Positions 42,669-52,125 are shown, numbered from the stretch's first letter. The stretch is 64,000 bases of DNA from Deltaproteobacteria bacterium (GCA_024280455.1 JAJRQC010000028.1:1-64000), one strand, 5' to 3'. Numbers and translations are program-made. Notes: a model not told the origin generated them from the sequence alone.

Positions 42669-43328
42669 TTGAACCACCGCAACGACACACACGACCGTGA
42701 GTATCTTAAACAGCTGCAGCAGGATTTTTCTGTTGATGTACCTTCACCCTTGTCGACAAGTAAAGCGCTGACGGCTATTTACGCTAGATACGGTAAACTT
42801 AATTCAGATGCTTTTATAATAAAACTGTCAACGATTGGGGGAGAACAATTCACAGCCATCTTCTCCAAGTTACCGCTTATCCTTCATCGATATCTTTTTG
42901 CAGGTATTCTCTCAAATTTTGATAAGTACCGTATATCAACCGATCCTGGAGATGGAGCTGTATTTTTTGGCCCTGACCAGAGGTTTCCTGGCGCGCCACC
43001 TGATACGATCGAACAATCTGTAAGAGAAGCTTGTTCTGTTTTTGTCATTGACCCCATGGACGCTCCCTATAATGCAGTCAAATTTTATCAGCAGTTCGTT
43101 ATGATTCATCCGTTTTATGATGCCAATGGAAGGATTGGCCGCTTTATGGTTGAGGTGTATCTGAACTTTCATGGCTGGGGTATTTCATGGGAAAAACTTT
43201 GCACCAATGAGCAGTGGATTAAAAAGTTGAATGACTGCCACAAGAGATTCGAACAGCCGGTTTATGATCATTACGTTGACCTACTGGTTAATCATTGGAA
43301 AAAGTTTATTTTCACAGAGAATGTTTAA
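42669..43328 (+). CDS. Fic-domain protein, putative toxin
   Basis: A 219-residue Fic protein. The catalytic signature is HPFYDANGRIGR (about residues 147–158), with His, the acidic residue, Asn-Gly-Arg and final Arg all kept; Ala replaces the usual first Gly. Fic enzymes usually transfer AMP from ATP to a target side chain. I see no obvious (S/T)xxxE(G/N) inhibitory helix in either protein, so inhibition would have to come from the Panacea partner in another way. A TTG start directly follows the partner's stop, implying coupled translation. The target is unknown. Confidence 0.82.
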   Translation: MNHRNDTHDREYLKQLQQDFSVDVPSPLSTSKALTAIYARYGKLNSDAFIIKLSTIGGEQFTAIFSKLPLILHRYLFAGILSNFDKYRISTDPGDGAVFFGPDQRFPGAPPDTIEQSVREACSVFVIDPMDAPYNAVKFYQQFVMIHPFYDANGRIGRFMVEVYLNFHGWGISWEKLCTNEQWIKKLNDCHKRFEQPVYDHYVDLLVNHWKKFIFTENV

Positions 43329-43442
43329 CCCCATCAGGTTACGCTAAAGCTCAATATGTTTTTTGAATAATGTTAATGCGGTCGAATTATTTTTTTCAAT
43401 AGTTTTTTCGTATACCTGAACAATACAACCCTGAGGGACAGC

Positions 43443-44291
43443 ATGTATTTTATGCTTGATCCACATACTGGTGATCAACCCTTGTCGGCCTGTGGTTCGA
43501 GGCGCCGTTCGTTACCCGGGCGTATTGTATTCCTCCGTTTTTTCTATCTTGTATTTTTCCTCTGTCTCGTCTTCTGTTCCTCGGTAAACAGTGCTCCGGT
43601 GGTAACAGACACCAAAAAAATAATGCAGCTGGCCTACAGGTACTACACTGGAGAAGGTCAACCCGTAAATTATGTGAAGGCCCTGCGGCTTTACCTGGCT
43701 GCCGCCAAGCGTGGAGATGCCGAAGCACAGTTTGTCGTCGGCGGCATGTATTTTAAAGGGCAGGGAACGGACCCCGATCGGTTGAAGGCATTTAAGTGGC
43801 TGCGTAAAGCCGAACAACAGGGCAAGACCAGCCCTGAATCACTGGCGATTATCGGTTCAATGTACCTGCAGGGGATCGGGGTGCCGCAGAATTATCTGGA
43901 GGCAAAAAAATATCTCCATCTGGCCGCTGATCAAGGCAGCTTTTCAGCAAAAAAGAATCTGGCCTTTATCTATTACAATGGATTGGGTGAGGATCCAGAC
44001 TTTGCAAAAGCCCTTGCAGTCTATACCGAAGTGGCCCTGCGCGGCGATAATGCGGCCCAAAATAATGTCGGCCTCATGCACGTCAATGGCCTTGGAACCG
44101 ATGTCGACCGGGTGAAGGGCTATGCCTGGTATAGTCTGGCCGCAAGTCAGGGCAACACCAGCGCCATGATCGCCCGGAATAATCTGATGATACGGATGAG
44201 CTGGGAAGAGCTCAATCAGGCGCAGGCATTGTCGATCAAATTGTATAAACAGGTTGAAAAGAATATGGAGACTGCTCCAGTCCTACCGTGA
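43443..44291 (+). CDS. Exported Sel1-repeat protein
   Basis: A 282-residue protein with an N-terminal hydrophobic segment (about 28–50, VFLRFFYLVFFLCLVFCSSV) that is a signal peptide or anchor. Five to six Sel1-type repeats of about 36 residues follow; each carries a variant of A-x2-YY-x-GxG or GMYFKGQG…A-x-KW-x-x-A. Such solenoids act as protein-binding scaffolds in the envelope. The partner cannot be named. GAGGGA precedes the ATG; a second ATG lies nine bases later. It is convergent with the dihydrouridine synthase gene, nine bases away. Confidence 0.88.
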   Translation: MYFMLDPHTGDQPLSACGSRRRSLPGRIVFLRFFYLVFFLCLVFCSSVNSAPVVTDTKKIMQLAYRYYTGEGQPVNYVKALRLYLAAAKRGDAEAQFVVGGMYFKGQGTDPDRLKAFKWLRKAEQQGKTSPESLAIIGSMYLQGIGVPQNYLEAKKYLHLAADQGSFSAKKNLAFIYYNGLGEDPDFAKALAVYTEVALRGDNAAQNNVGLMHVNGLGTDVDRVKGYAWYSLAASQGNTSAMIARNNLMIRMSWEELNQAQALSIKLYKQVEKNMETAPVLP

Positions 44292-44300
44292 AGATAATGG

Positions 44301-45242
44301 CTACCTGCAGGTGAAACCTTCTTGACGCCTGAGCAATTCGATAAGGCCTTCCAGAGTCGCACAGCCCATGATTTCCTGTCGCAGTCTGCTCGCTCCGGGC
44401 AGACCACTCAAATACCTGCCGATGTGATTCTTGATCCGAAAAAGCATCTTTTCCGCCTGCAGATGTTCCGTTACCAGTTCTATGTGCCGCAGTATTACCG
44501 GTAGTCGTGCGGTAAGGCTGTCCGGCCTGCCGGCTTCAGAAAATACCCAGGGATTTCCCAGAGCCCCGCGGCCCACCATGACGCCGTCACACCCGGTTTC
44601 AGAGAGCATCCTCCGGCCATCTGCATAGGTGAGGATGTCACCGTTTCCGATGACCGGAATCGACACTGCGTCCTTGACCCGGGCAATGATCTGCCAGTCG
44701 GCATGGCCGCCGAAAGCCTGGGACCAGGTCCGGGCATGCAGGGTAACGGCACAGGCACCGGCATTTTCAGCCATTTGGGCAAATTCAGGCGCAATTATTT
44801 TTTCACTGGTCCAGCCGCTGCGGAATTTTACACTCACCGGCAGGGGTGAATGAGCAACAACTTGAGTTATGATTTTTTCGGCCAGCTTGATTTCTTTCAT
44901 CAGGGCGGCTCCGGCCCCTTTTTTGACGACCTTGCGTACCGGACAGCCCATGTTGATGTCGATATAGTCACCGTCCGCTAAGCTGAGCAGGCCGGCGGCT
45001 TCGGCTAGTACTTCAGGATCGCTTCCGAACAGTTGAATTGCAAGCGGTCGGTCATCAGCGGTGGACCGCAAGAGAACCCGGGTATTTTTCTGCCCGTACA
45101 CAAGGCCATGACAACTGATCATTTCAGTGAAGCAGAGAGCCGCACCCTGCTCACGACAGAGCAGACGAAAGGCGAGATCGGTATACCCGGCAAGAGGTGC
45201 AAGAACATACGGATTGTCACAAAGAAGTGAAGCTATCCCCAT
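44301..45242 (-). CDS. dus: tRNA-dihydrouridine synthase
   Basis: Reduces uridine to dihydrouridine in the tRNA D-loop with FMN. The 313-residue TIM barrel has APLAGYTDLAFRLLCREQGA, YIDINMGCPVRKVVKKGAGA (catalytic Cys in MGCP), VKFRSGW, VTLHARTWSQAF, IPVIGNGDI and VMVGRGALGNPWVF, then a short helical domain. Whether it matches DusA, DusB or DusC specificity cannot be decided here; the motif set is DusB-like. About 285 bp separate it from the divergent transketolase gene. Confidence 0.95.
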   Translation of the reverse strand: MGIASLLCDNPYVLAPLAGYTDLAFRLLCREQGAALCFTEMISCHGLVYGQKNTRVLLRSTADDRPLAIQLFGSDPEVLAEAAGLLSLADGDYIDINMGCPVRKVVKKGAGAALMKEIKLAEKIITQVVAHSPLPVSVKFRSGWTSEKIIAPEFAQMAENAGACAVTLHARTWSQAFGGHADWQIIARVKDAVSIPVIGNGDILTYADGRRMLSETGCDGVMVGRGALGNPWVFSEAGRPDSLTARLPVILRHIELVTEHLQAEKMLFRIKNHIGRYLSGLPGASRLRQEIMGCATLEGLIELLRRQEGFTCR

Positions 45243-45471
45243 GATATGTCACCTCCGTTTTTAAGCAGGATAAGATCCACTATTTTCCTGTTGAGTTTAT
45301 CAAACATTGTAGTATAAGAATGGCATTGTCAGTACCTGTTCTGCAGCCGCATCCCAGGATGTTACGCTTATCGGGAGTACTGCTGGACGGTTTGCTGGAC
45401 TGCAGCGACCTGTTCATGGATCCTGCAATATGATTTTCGGCTTTTAAAAGCTGACACAATTTCATTTTATT

Positions 45472-45508
45472 TTTATTTCTGCAAGCATATTTTATTTCTG
45501 CAAGCATA
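45472..45508. repeat. 18-bp direct repeat, 19-bp period
   Basis: TTTATTTCTGCAAGCATA occurs twice (45472–45489 and 45491–45508), 20 bp before the transketolase start. The rest of the 45243–45527 gap shows no gene. Confidence 0.85.
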
Positions 45509-45527
45509 ATTTGACGGAGCCCCGGCT

Positions 45528-47465
45528 ATGAGTCTTTCATTTGATAGAGAGCAAACAGAACTCTCTGCCCAGGAAATTGCCTCGCTGAAGGAAATGCGCA
45601 CCCGTTGCGCCAAGCGAATTCTGTTGTCTACCTCTCTTGCGGCTTCCGGACATCCCGGTGGATCGTTGTCATCTCTGGATATGCTGCTTGTTGCCTACGG
45701 GATGATCAAGCATGATCCCCGTCAGCCGCGCTGGGATGGACGCGATCGCTTTGTCGAGAGTATAGGCCATATCTCCCCGGGTGTGTATTCCGTTCTGGCA
45801 GAATACGGATATTTTTCTGAAGATGATTTTCTCTGTGGTTTCAGGCGCACCGGTTCAGGGTTCCCCGGGCATGTCGAATCCATCGTGCCCGGTGTTGAAT
45901 GGGATACCGGCAATCTCGGCCAGGGGTTAAGTACTGCCGTCGGTATGGCCCAGGCATTCAAGATCAAGGGGAAAGACAACCGTGTTTTCTGCCTGATGGG
46001 TGATGGTGAGCACCAGAAAGGACAGATTGTTGAGGCCGTTCGTTATGCCCATAAATACAAACTTGATAATTTGACCGTTCTCCTTGATCGGAACCGGCTG
46101 CAGATCTGCGGAAAGACCGCTGATGTGATGCCGCAATCCATCGGCAAGTTGTACGAAGCCCTTGGCTGGAACGTGATTCGCCTCGTGGACGGACATGACT
46201 ATAATGCCATTTTTAAGGCATTGACCGCAGCCTATACAAACACTTCCGGTGTGCCGACCATCATTATCGCCCAGACCGTAATGGGGAAGGGGATATCCTT
46301 TATGGAGAATCTTGCCAAGTACCATGGATCGCCGCTAGGTCCTGACCTTCTTGCCGATGCGCTCAAGGAGCTTGGGGTTGAGAATGACTTCGACGCCTGG
46401 CAGCAACGACGTAATGAGCCGGTAGGCACCAATACGATTATGGAGCCGAAATCGGATTACCCTCAGGTTCAGGGCGGTGAGCCTATACTGTATGACGTCG
46501 GGACCGTAACCGATAACCGTTCAGCTTACGGCAGTGCCCTGCTTGGTCTGGCCGAAGCAAATAATGTGGCCGGTAAATCACCGGTTATTGTCGGTATTTC
46601 CTGCGACCTTGAAGGGTCGGTCAAGATGGGTGGTTTCCACAAACACAGCCCTTCAGCCTATTTTGAGGCCGGTATTCAGGAACATCATGCTGCCGGTATG
46701 GGCGGGGCCATGAGCACGGAGAATCTGGTCACTTTTTTCTCTACCTTTGGAGCGTTTGCGGTATCTGAAGTCTACAATCAGAATCGTCTGAGTGATTTTA
46801 ACCATGCCAATCTCAAGATTGTCGCGACCCATGTCGGGCTTGATGTTGGAGAGGATGGACCGACCCACCAGTGTATTGATTACCTCGGTCTTTTGAAAAA
46901 TTTGTTTCGGTTCTCCGTGTTCATGCCGGCCGACCCCAATCAGACCGATCGTATTGTCCGTTATATCGCAACCGAGCCCGGCAACCATTTTGTCGGTATG
47001 GGACGTTCCAAAATACCGATCATCACCACGGAAGACGGCGCTCCTTTTTACGGGACCGATTACACCTTCGTTCCCGGCAAGGCCGACTGGCTCCGTCGTG
47101 GGACCGAGGCAACGATTATAACCTACGGCGCCCTTACCCAGGCGTCTCTTGATGCCTGGAAGCTTCTGCAGGATCAGGGGCATTCCGTTGGTGTACTCAA
47201 CATGGCCTCCCTTCTACCGCTGGATGTGGATAGTCTTTTTGAGGCCGCTGAAACAGGGCCGATTCTGACTGTTGAGGATCATCATATTGAAACCGGGCTG
47301 GGAGCCAGTGTTTCGATTGCTCTCATGGGCAAGGGCAAGTCTGTAGCTCTTCGTCGCCTTGGCGTCTCCCATTATGCCTCATCAGGTAAACCTGCTGAAC
47401 TGTATGCCGAGCAGGGACTGGATGCCGCCTCCATTGCTCAGTCGATGCTGGAGCTGATCGGATAA
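45528..47465 (+). CDS. tkt: Transketolase
   Basis: A thiamine-diphosphate enzyme moving two-carbon units in the pentose phosphate pathway. The 645-residue protein has the N-terminal ThDP domain (SGHPGGSLSSLDML, LGQGLSTAVGMAQAFK, then MGDGEHQKGQIVEAVRYAHK with the GDG…N motif), the central pyrimidine domain (about 330–500; EAGIQEHHAAGMGGAM, then GEDGPTHQCIDYLG) and a C-terminal domain. It is somewhat divergent from E. coli TktA. The sequence does not look like 1-deoxyxylulose-5-phosphate synthase. A strong bidirectional terminator follows at 47491. Confidence 0.92.
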   Translation: MSLSFDREQTELSAQEIASLKEMRTRCAKRILLSTSLAASGHPGGSLSSLDMLLVAYGMIKHDPRQPRWDGRDRFVESIGHISPGVYSVLAEYGYFSEDDFLCGFRRTGSGFPGHVESIVPGVEWDTGNLGQGLSTAVGMAQAFKIKGKDNRVFCLMGDGEHQKGQIVEAVRYAHKYKLDNLTVLLDRNRLQICGKTADVMPQSIGKLYEALGWNVIRLVDGHDYNAIFKALTAAYTNTSGVPTIIIAQTVMGKGISFMENLAKYHGSPLGPDLLADALKELGVENDFDAWQQRRNEPVGTNTIMEPKSDYPQVQGGEPILYDVGTVTDNRSAYGSALLGLAEANNVAGKSPVIVGISCDLEGSVKMGGFHKHSPSAYFEAGIQEHHAAGMGGAMSTENLVTFFSTFGAFAVSEVYNQNRLSDFNHANLKIVATHVGLDVGEDGPTHQCIDYLGLLKNLFRFSVFMPADPNQTDRIVRYIATEPGNHFVGMGRSKIPIITTEDGAPFYGTDYTFVPGKADWLRRGTEATIITYGALTQASLDAWKLLQDQGHSVGVLNMASLLPLDVDSLFEAAETGPILTVEDHHIETGLGASVSIALMGKGKSVALRRLGVSHYASSGKPAELYAEQGLDAASIAQSMLELIG

Positions 47466-47490
47466 CGGTCTGAAAAAAAACAGGACAACA

Positions 47491-47523
47491 AAAAAGGCGC
47501 TGCATATTCTGCAGCGCCTTTTT
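47491..47523. terminator. Bidirectional rho-independent terminator
   Basis: A 14-bp stem including a GGCGCTGCA core with flanking A5/T5, 5-nt loop, followed by T-rich sequence on both strands. It separates the convergent transketolase and lptE genes. Confidence 0.95.
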
Positions 47524-47549
47524 TGTTGTTATTTTATAAAAATTACGAA

Positions 47550-48089
47550 TTAAGGCGTGCCCCGTTTGGTCAGGTTTTCCTTTCGTATTTTGTTCAGGGT
47601 CCCGATATAGATACGTTCGGATAAATCATCAATGATGATGGTCAGGGCCTCGTTCTCCGCGGTTGTACTCAGGGTCTGGGCTGGATAGTCTTCGGTCCAT
47701 ATCTCATTGGGTACCTCCCAGAGTATTTTACCCGTTTCCAGGTCCTTGAGTACATAGCGAACCCCGACCTTGATCTTGACATCGGTGGTGACTGTGTCGC
47801 CGCCCCAGGAAATGCTCGGCAGATCAATGTAATAAATCTCTCCGGCGAGAATTAAGTCGGCCTTGGCTTTATTTTTAGTCAGAATTATAGTTTCGGACTG
47901 TTGAAACCAGCGGGAAAGGGATTTATACAGGGTGATATCAATACCGAGTTTACTGGTCCTGTTCTTCCATTCAGGCATATAAATGGTTCTGGTCGGACCG
48001 TCATAGACGCTGGGGAAATAATATCCACAACCCCCGAGAAGGAGGAAAAGAGAGGCAAACAGGACGAGGATGGAGATGTTTTTTTTCAC
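47550..48089 (-). CDS. lptE: LPS-assembly lipoprotein LptE
   Basis: LptE plugs the LptD barrel that inserts lipopolysaccharide into the outer leaflet. The 179-residue protein has a lipobox at the end of its signal peptide (LFLLLGGCGYYF, lipidated Cys about residue 21). The body follows, with TRTIYMPEWKNRTSKLGIDI, SETIILTKNKAKADLILAGE and a C-terminal helix. Position directly after leuS is standard. Identity rests on lipobox, size, fold-like pattern and context. Confidence 0.88.
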   Translation of the reverse strand: MKKNISILVLFASLFLLLGGCGYYFPSVYDGPTRTIYMPEWKNRTSKLGIDITLYKSLSRWFQQSETIILTKNKAKADLILAGEIYYIDLPSISWGGDTVTTDVKIKVGVRYVLKDLETGKILWEVPNEIWTEDYPAQTLSTTAENEALTIIIDDLSERIYIGTLNKIRKENLTKRGTP

Positions 48090-48203
48090 AGACGGACTCC
48101 GTAAGAAGAGAGTTCACGGGGCGATGCTGCCAACGCATTGAATTTCAAAGCAATGATTTTATAATATATCAACTTCATATAACAATATTAACAAGTTTGC
48201 CTT

Positions 48204-50381
48204 TTACCACAATAACTTTTTTGGGCTTTTTCCCTGAAGAAACTGATTTGTCCGTTCATCGGCAAGCGCCATTTTTTCTATTTGCTGATTGTCGATATCA
48301 GCCACAGCCTGGATACGTGAGCGAACTTTACCATTGACCTGAATAACTATAGTTATCTCTTCTTCCCGGGCAGCCTCAGTGTTGACCTCGGGCCAGGGCA
48401 TGTGATCAAGGACCGTATCGTGGCCGGTGAGTTGCCACATCTCTGCGCAAAAATGCGGGACCATTGGGAAGAGGAGCAGTACTGTTGTCTCAAGAGCTTC
48501 TCTAATTACCGCAGATTCAATGGCATTCTTCGGGTCGTCGCCAGACAGGGCGCTGATCTGATTGATCAGCTCCATAACTGCAGAGATAGCGGTGTTGAAA
48601 TGAAAGTTCTTTTCAATGGAATCCGTGACCCGGGCAATGGTCTGGTGTGTTTTACGATACAATTGGTTGTTTCTTGTATCCAGTGAAGAAAAATCAGAGG
48701 CTGTGTTCTCGTTGAAACAGTCGAGATGCTGATGGATAAGACGATAGACCCGGTTAAGAAATCGGGATGAACCGTCAACGCCTTGGGCGTTCCACTCAAG
48801 ATCTCGTTCAGGAGGGGCGGCAAACAGGGAGAACAGCCGTGTGGTATCGGCCCCGTACTTTTCAATAAGCTCACTGGGGTCGACAACATTCCCCTTTGAT
48901 TTTGACATCTTGGCCCCATCCTTAATCACCATGCCCTGGGTGAGAAGATTGGTAAAGGGCTCATCAATTTCAAGATAGCCAAGATCCCGGAGGACACGGG
49001 TGAAAAATCTGGAATACAGCAGGTGGAGGATGGCATGTTCCACTCCACCGATATATTGGTCGACCGACAGCCAGTAGGCAGCAGCTTTTTTATCCAGCGG
49101 TGCCTGTTCATTGCGTGGGCTGGTGTAGCGGGCAAAATACCAGGAGGATTCGACAAAGGTGTCCATGGTATCGGTCTCGCGTCGTGCGCAGTCACCGCAT
49201 TTTGGGCAGGTGGTCGTATAAAAATCCTCCTGCTTATGCAGGGGGACATGGGCTCCGTCAGGAGAGTCGGCTCCGGGAAGGACAACCGGCAGCTGATCTT
49301 CAGGAACCGGCTGGATTCCGCATTTTTCACAGTAGATTATAGGGATTGGTGCGCCCCAGTAGCGTTGCCTGGAAATGCCCCAGTCCCTGAGGCGGTAGGT
49401 GATATGGGCCTTGCCGAATTCTTTGGCCTCGGCGCGTTCTATTATCCGTATTTTTGCCTCTGCTGAAGCCATACCGGTAAAATCGCCGGAGTCTATAAGC
49501 GTTCCAGGTTCTTCAGAGGCTGTTTCCATGGCGGTCGCGCTGAGTTCCGTCCCCTGCGGCTGGACAACCGGTCTGATGGGAAGCTTGTATTTGACCGCAA
49601 ATTCAAAGTCTCTCTGATCATGGGCCGGAACCGCCATCACGGCTCCGGTTCCATATTCCATCAGGACAAAGTTGGCAACATAGATCGGAACCCGTTCACC
49701 GTTGAAAGGGTTGATACAGTATGAACCGGTAAAAACACCGTGCTTCTCCGGCTCCTGATCGGCTGAGGCTCGTTGTTTTTCAATCAACGTTTTTTCTATA
49801 AAGCTGCGAACTTTGTTTTCCTGCTCCCTGCCTTTGATCAGTTGATCAATGAGCGGATGTTCCACGGCCAGCGACATAAAGGTCACCCCGAAAATCGTAT
49901 CCGGCCGAGTGGTGAAAATCGTGACTTTTTCTTTTGCGTCCTCTACCTGAAAATCACAGGCCAGGCCCTGGCTCTTACCGATCCAGTTCCGCTGCATGGT
50001 CACAACTTTTTCAGGCCAGCCGGTGAGCTTGTCGAGATCCTGCAGCAGTTCCTCGGTATAATCAGTGATTTTAAAGAACCAGCCGTGCATGGTTTTCGGT
50101 ATAACCTGCTGGTCGCAGCGCCAGCAGGCACCGTCGATGACCTGTTCACGCGCTAATACCGTTTTGCAGTCATCACACCAGTTGACTGTGGTTTCCTTGC
50201 GATAGACCAGACCTTTTTCGAGCATCTGGAGAAAGATGAGTTGTTCCCATCGATAATACTTTGGGTTACAGGTGGCAATTTCCCGGTCCCAGTCATAGCT
50301 CAGGCCCATGGCCTTGAGCTGGTCACGCATATAGTCAATATTGTCGTAGGTCCAGGAAGCAGGGTGAATGCCTCTTTTCAT
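48204..50381 (-). CDS. leuS: Leucine–tRNA ligase, C-terminal 89% (frame broken)
   Basis: Most of LeuRS lies here: the rest of the catalytic domain, the zinc-type insertion (CDDC…CWRC), the editing domain ([19 protein letters not shown]), the KMSKS motif in [22 protein letters not shown], and the anticodon-binding and C-terminal domains. The HIGH half is in another frame (50378–50650). Adding one A to the A3 run at 50389–50391 joins the two into a normal 815-residue enzyme (…[18 protein letters not shown]). LeuRS is essential, so unless a second copy exists a sequence error is the leading explanation. Confidence 0.95.
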   Translation of the reverse strand: MKRGIHPASWTYDNIDYMRDQLKAMGLSYDWDREIATCNPKYYRWEQLIFLQMLEKGLVYRKETTVNWCDDCKTVLAREQVIDGACWRCDQQVIPKTMHGWFFKITDYTEELLQDLDKLTGWPEKVVTMQRNWIGKSQGLACDFQVEDAKEKVTIFTTRPDTIFGVTFMSLAVEHPLIDQLIKGREQENKVRSFIEKTLIEKQRASADQEPEKHGVFTGSYCINPFNGERVPIYVANFVLMEYGTGAVMAVPAHDQRDFEFAVKYKLPIRPVVQPQGTELSATAMETASEEPGTLIDSGDFTGMASAEAKIRIIERAEAKEFGKAHITYRLRDWGISRQRYWGAPIPIIYCEKCGIQPVPEDQLPVVLPGADSPDGAHVPLHKQEDFYTTTCPKCGDCARRETDTMDTFVESSWYFARYTSPRNEQAPLDKKAAAYWLSVDQYIGGVEHAILHLLYSRFFTRVLRDLGYLEIDEPFTNLLTQGMVIKDGAKMSKSKGNVVDPSELIEKYGADTTRLFSLFAAPPERDLEWNAQGVDGSSRFLNRVYRLIHQHLDCFNENTASDFSSLDTRNNQLYRKTHQTIARVTDSIEKNFHFNTAISAVMELINQISALSGDDPKNAIESAVIREALETTVLLLFPMVPHFCAEMWQLTGHDTVLDHMPWPEVNTEAAREEEITIVIQVNGKVRSRIQAVADIDNQQIEKMALADERTNQFLQGKSPKKLLW

Positions 50382-50650
50382 GGCGGCATTTCAGCCGGCA
50401 GGCCGAAAGCATCCCAGCCCATGGGGTGAATTACATTGTAGCCCCGCATCCGTTTATAGCGGGCAATGACATCTCCTATGCTGTAATTACGGACATGTCC
50501 CATGTGAATGCGGCCGGAAGGGTAGGGAAACATTTCAAGGACATAGTATTTTTCCCGATCAGGGTCTTCACTGACCTTATAGGCTTTTTCCTGTTCCCAG
50601 CGCTGTTGCCATTTGCTTTCAATGGTCTTGAAGTCGTATCTGTTTGTCAT
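50378..50650 (-). CDS. leuS: Leucine–tRNA ligase, N-terminal part (frame broken)
   Basis: The first 90 residues contain [15 protein letters not shown], the ATP-binding HIGH-type motif in [20 protein letters not shown] and [17 protein letters not shown]. The frame then ends after two non-family residues. It overlaps the start of the larger part by four bases. No strong ribosome-binding site is visible before the ATG at 50650. Confidence 0.93.
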   Translation of the reverse strand: MTNRYDFKTIESKWQQRWEQEKAYKVSEDPDREKYYVLEMFPYPSGRIHMGHVRNYSIGDVIARYKRMRGYNVIHPMGWDAFGLPAEMPP

Positions 50651-50742
50651 GTCGTTCTATGGAAAAGAGAAAAGAAGGGTGAGATTGTAAAGTGATGTCG
50701 GTATATTACTATCGATTTTTGTGTGGCACCATGGGTGATTGT

Positions 50743-51621
50743 TCAACCAAGATCGCCGGGAGGCTGCATGGATGTGTAGTTCTCAAAGGTGGTGTATTCG
50801 GCAAGAAAGGTCAACTTGACCGTACCAGTCGGACCATTTCTCTGTTTGCCGATAATTATTTCAGCCAGACCACGGTTCGGGTTATCTTCCGCCTTATTAT
50901 ACACTTCATCCCTGTAGATAAAACCAATAACGTCGGCATCCTGCTCAATGGCGCCGGATTCACGCAGATCGGAGAGCTGGGGCCGTTTATCGGTGCGGCT
51001 TTCCAGGCCCCGGTTCAGCTGCGACAATGCGACCACAGGTACATCAAGCTCCTTGGCCATGGCCTTGAGAGAGCGGGAGATATCGGATATCTCCTGGGTT
51101 CTGTTTTCATTTTTGGAGGATCGACCCTGCATGAGCTGCAGGTAATCTACAACGACCATGCCGAGATCATGTTCGGACTTAAGCCGTCGTGCCTTGGCCC
51201 GCATTTCAAGAACCGTCATGCCTGCTGAATCGTCAATATGGATGGGTGCCTCGGCCAGAATGCCGGTAGCTCTGGTCAGATCAGGCCAGTCTTTTTCAAG
51301 CAGTCTGCCGGTACGGATGCGTTGTGAATCAATGCGACCGATGGAACAGAGCATACGGAGGGCAAGCTGTTCCATGGACATCTCAAGACTGAAGACTGCG
51401 ACCGGGATTTTTTCGATAATGGCGGCGTGCTGCACTATATTCATGGCCAGGGCGGTCTTGCCCATGGAGGGACGGCCGGCAATGATAATCAGGTCGGACG
51501 GCTGCAGGCCGGCGGTCATCCTGTCAAGCTGTTCATATCCGGTGGCAACGCCTGTGATATGCTCTTGCCGGTCAAAGAGTTTTGTGATTCGGTCAAAGGC
51601 TTTGGGCACGATGTCGGACAT
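50743..51621 (-). CDS. dnaB: Replicative helicase DnaB, C-terminal helicase domain
   Basis: The RecA-like motor of the hexameric replication helicase: ATGYEQLDRMTAGLQPSDLI, Walker A GRPSMGKTALAM, MEQLALRMLCS, Walker B MVVVDYLQLMQG, and the arginine-finger end region with REIIIGKQRNGPTG-like residues. The frame is open upstream to the amber codon at 51679–51681, with 19 linker codons (AEKTIFEIAQSKRKQGFQP) before the ATG at 51621. Read through the amber codon, the whole gene (50743–52125) is a normal 460-codon dnaB. Confidence 0.95.
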   Translation of the reverse strand: MSDIVPKAFDRITKLFDRQEHITGVATGYEQLDRMTAGLQPSDLIIIAGRPSMGKTALAMNIVQHAAIIEKIPVAVFSLEMSMEQLALRMLCSIGRIDSQRIRTGRLLEKDWPDLTRATGILAEAPIHIDDSAGMTVLEMRAKARRLKSEHDLGMVVVDYLQLMQGRSSKNENRTQEISDISRSLKAMAKELDVPVVALSQLNRGLESRTDKRPQLSDLRESGAIEQDADVIGFIYRDEVYNKAEDNPNRGLAEIIIGKQRNGPTGTVKLTFLAEYTTFENYTSMQPPGDLG

Positions 51622-51678
51622 GGGCTGGAAGCCCTGTTTTCTCTTGGACTGGGCGATTTCAAAGATGGTCTTTTCAGC

Positions 51679-52125
51679 CTAGTCCACCAAGGCGTCGATA
51701 TCATCCTGGGCATCGTAACAGCGGGCAGCGACTTCAGAGGTTGTCCGGATCAACTGGCGAAGAACGGATTTTTTCCGGATGATCTCGGCATGGTGCACCA
51801 GCGTGCCGGAAAAGGGTATTATGTCGGTAAGCAGGGCGAGGTAAGCGGGCCCGCCTATTTCCTCAAGCTTGTTCCTGTCACCCAGGAGGTTGGCGACCGT
51901 GATCAGATCGTGGGGCTCACGCTTTTCAAAGAGATCAAGCATGGACCGGTAGATCGTTTTATGGGCATCGCGATAAAAGTCTTCCGGGCTCAGAATTTCT
52001 GCAATTTTGAGTATGGAATTGTCTTGCAGCAGAACCGTGCCGAGAACGGCCTGTTCTGCGTCTAGATTTTGCGGAGGTATGTTGCCGGGAGAATCCTGAA
52101 TTGTGGGGACTGTTTGGTATTGCAT
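51679..52125 (-). CDS. dnaB: Replicative helicase DnaB, N-terminal domain ending at an in-frame amber codon
   Basis: The first 148 residues contain the N-terminal collar domain (PPQNLDAEQAVLGTVLLQDN, HKTIYRSMLDLFEKREPHDL, GGPAYLALLTDIIPFSGTLV). The frame ends at TAG (51679–51681) in DALVD-stop-AEKTIFEIAQ, where relatives usually have Glu (GAG). The same frame continues downstream with clear homology, so one G-to-T change would account for the stop. DnaB is essential. TAG is also the ordinary stop of several genes here, so suppression is not expected. rplI lies upstream in the operon. Confidence 0.95.
   Translation of the reverse strand: MQYQTVPTIQDSPGNIPPQNLDAEQAVLGTVLLQDNSILKIAEILSPEDFYRDAHKTIYRSMLDLFEKREPHDLITVANLLGDRNKLEEIGGPAYLALLTDIIPFSGTLVHHAEIIRKKSVLRQLIRTTSEVAARCYDAQDDIDALVD

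Noticed and set aside
45528-47465. 1-deoxyxylulose-5-phosphate synthase (dxs)
   Set aside because: ispA in this window made dxs worth considering, but the domain order and motifs fit transketolase, and it is far from ispA.
51679-51681. Pyrrolysine at the amber codon in dnaB
   Set aside because: TAG is the ordinary stop of several intact genes here (mlaA, the exoribonuclease, hemB, thrS, the DUF4390 and DUF134 genes), so general amber recoding is unlikely, and no pyl gene is in the window.
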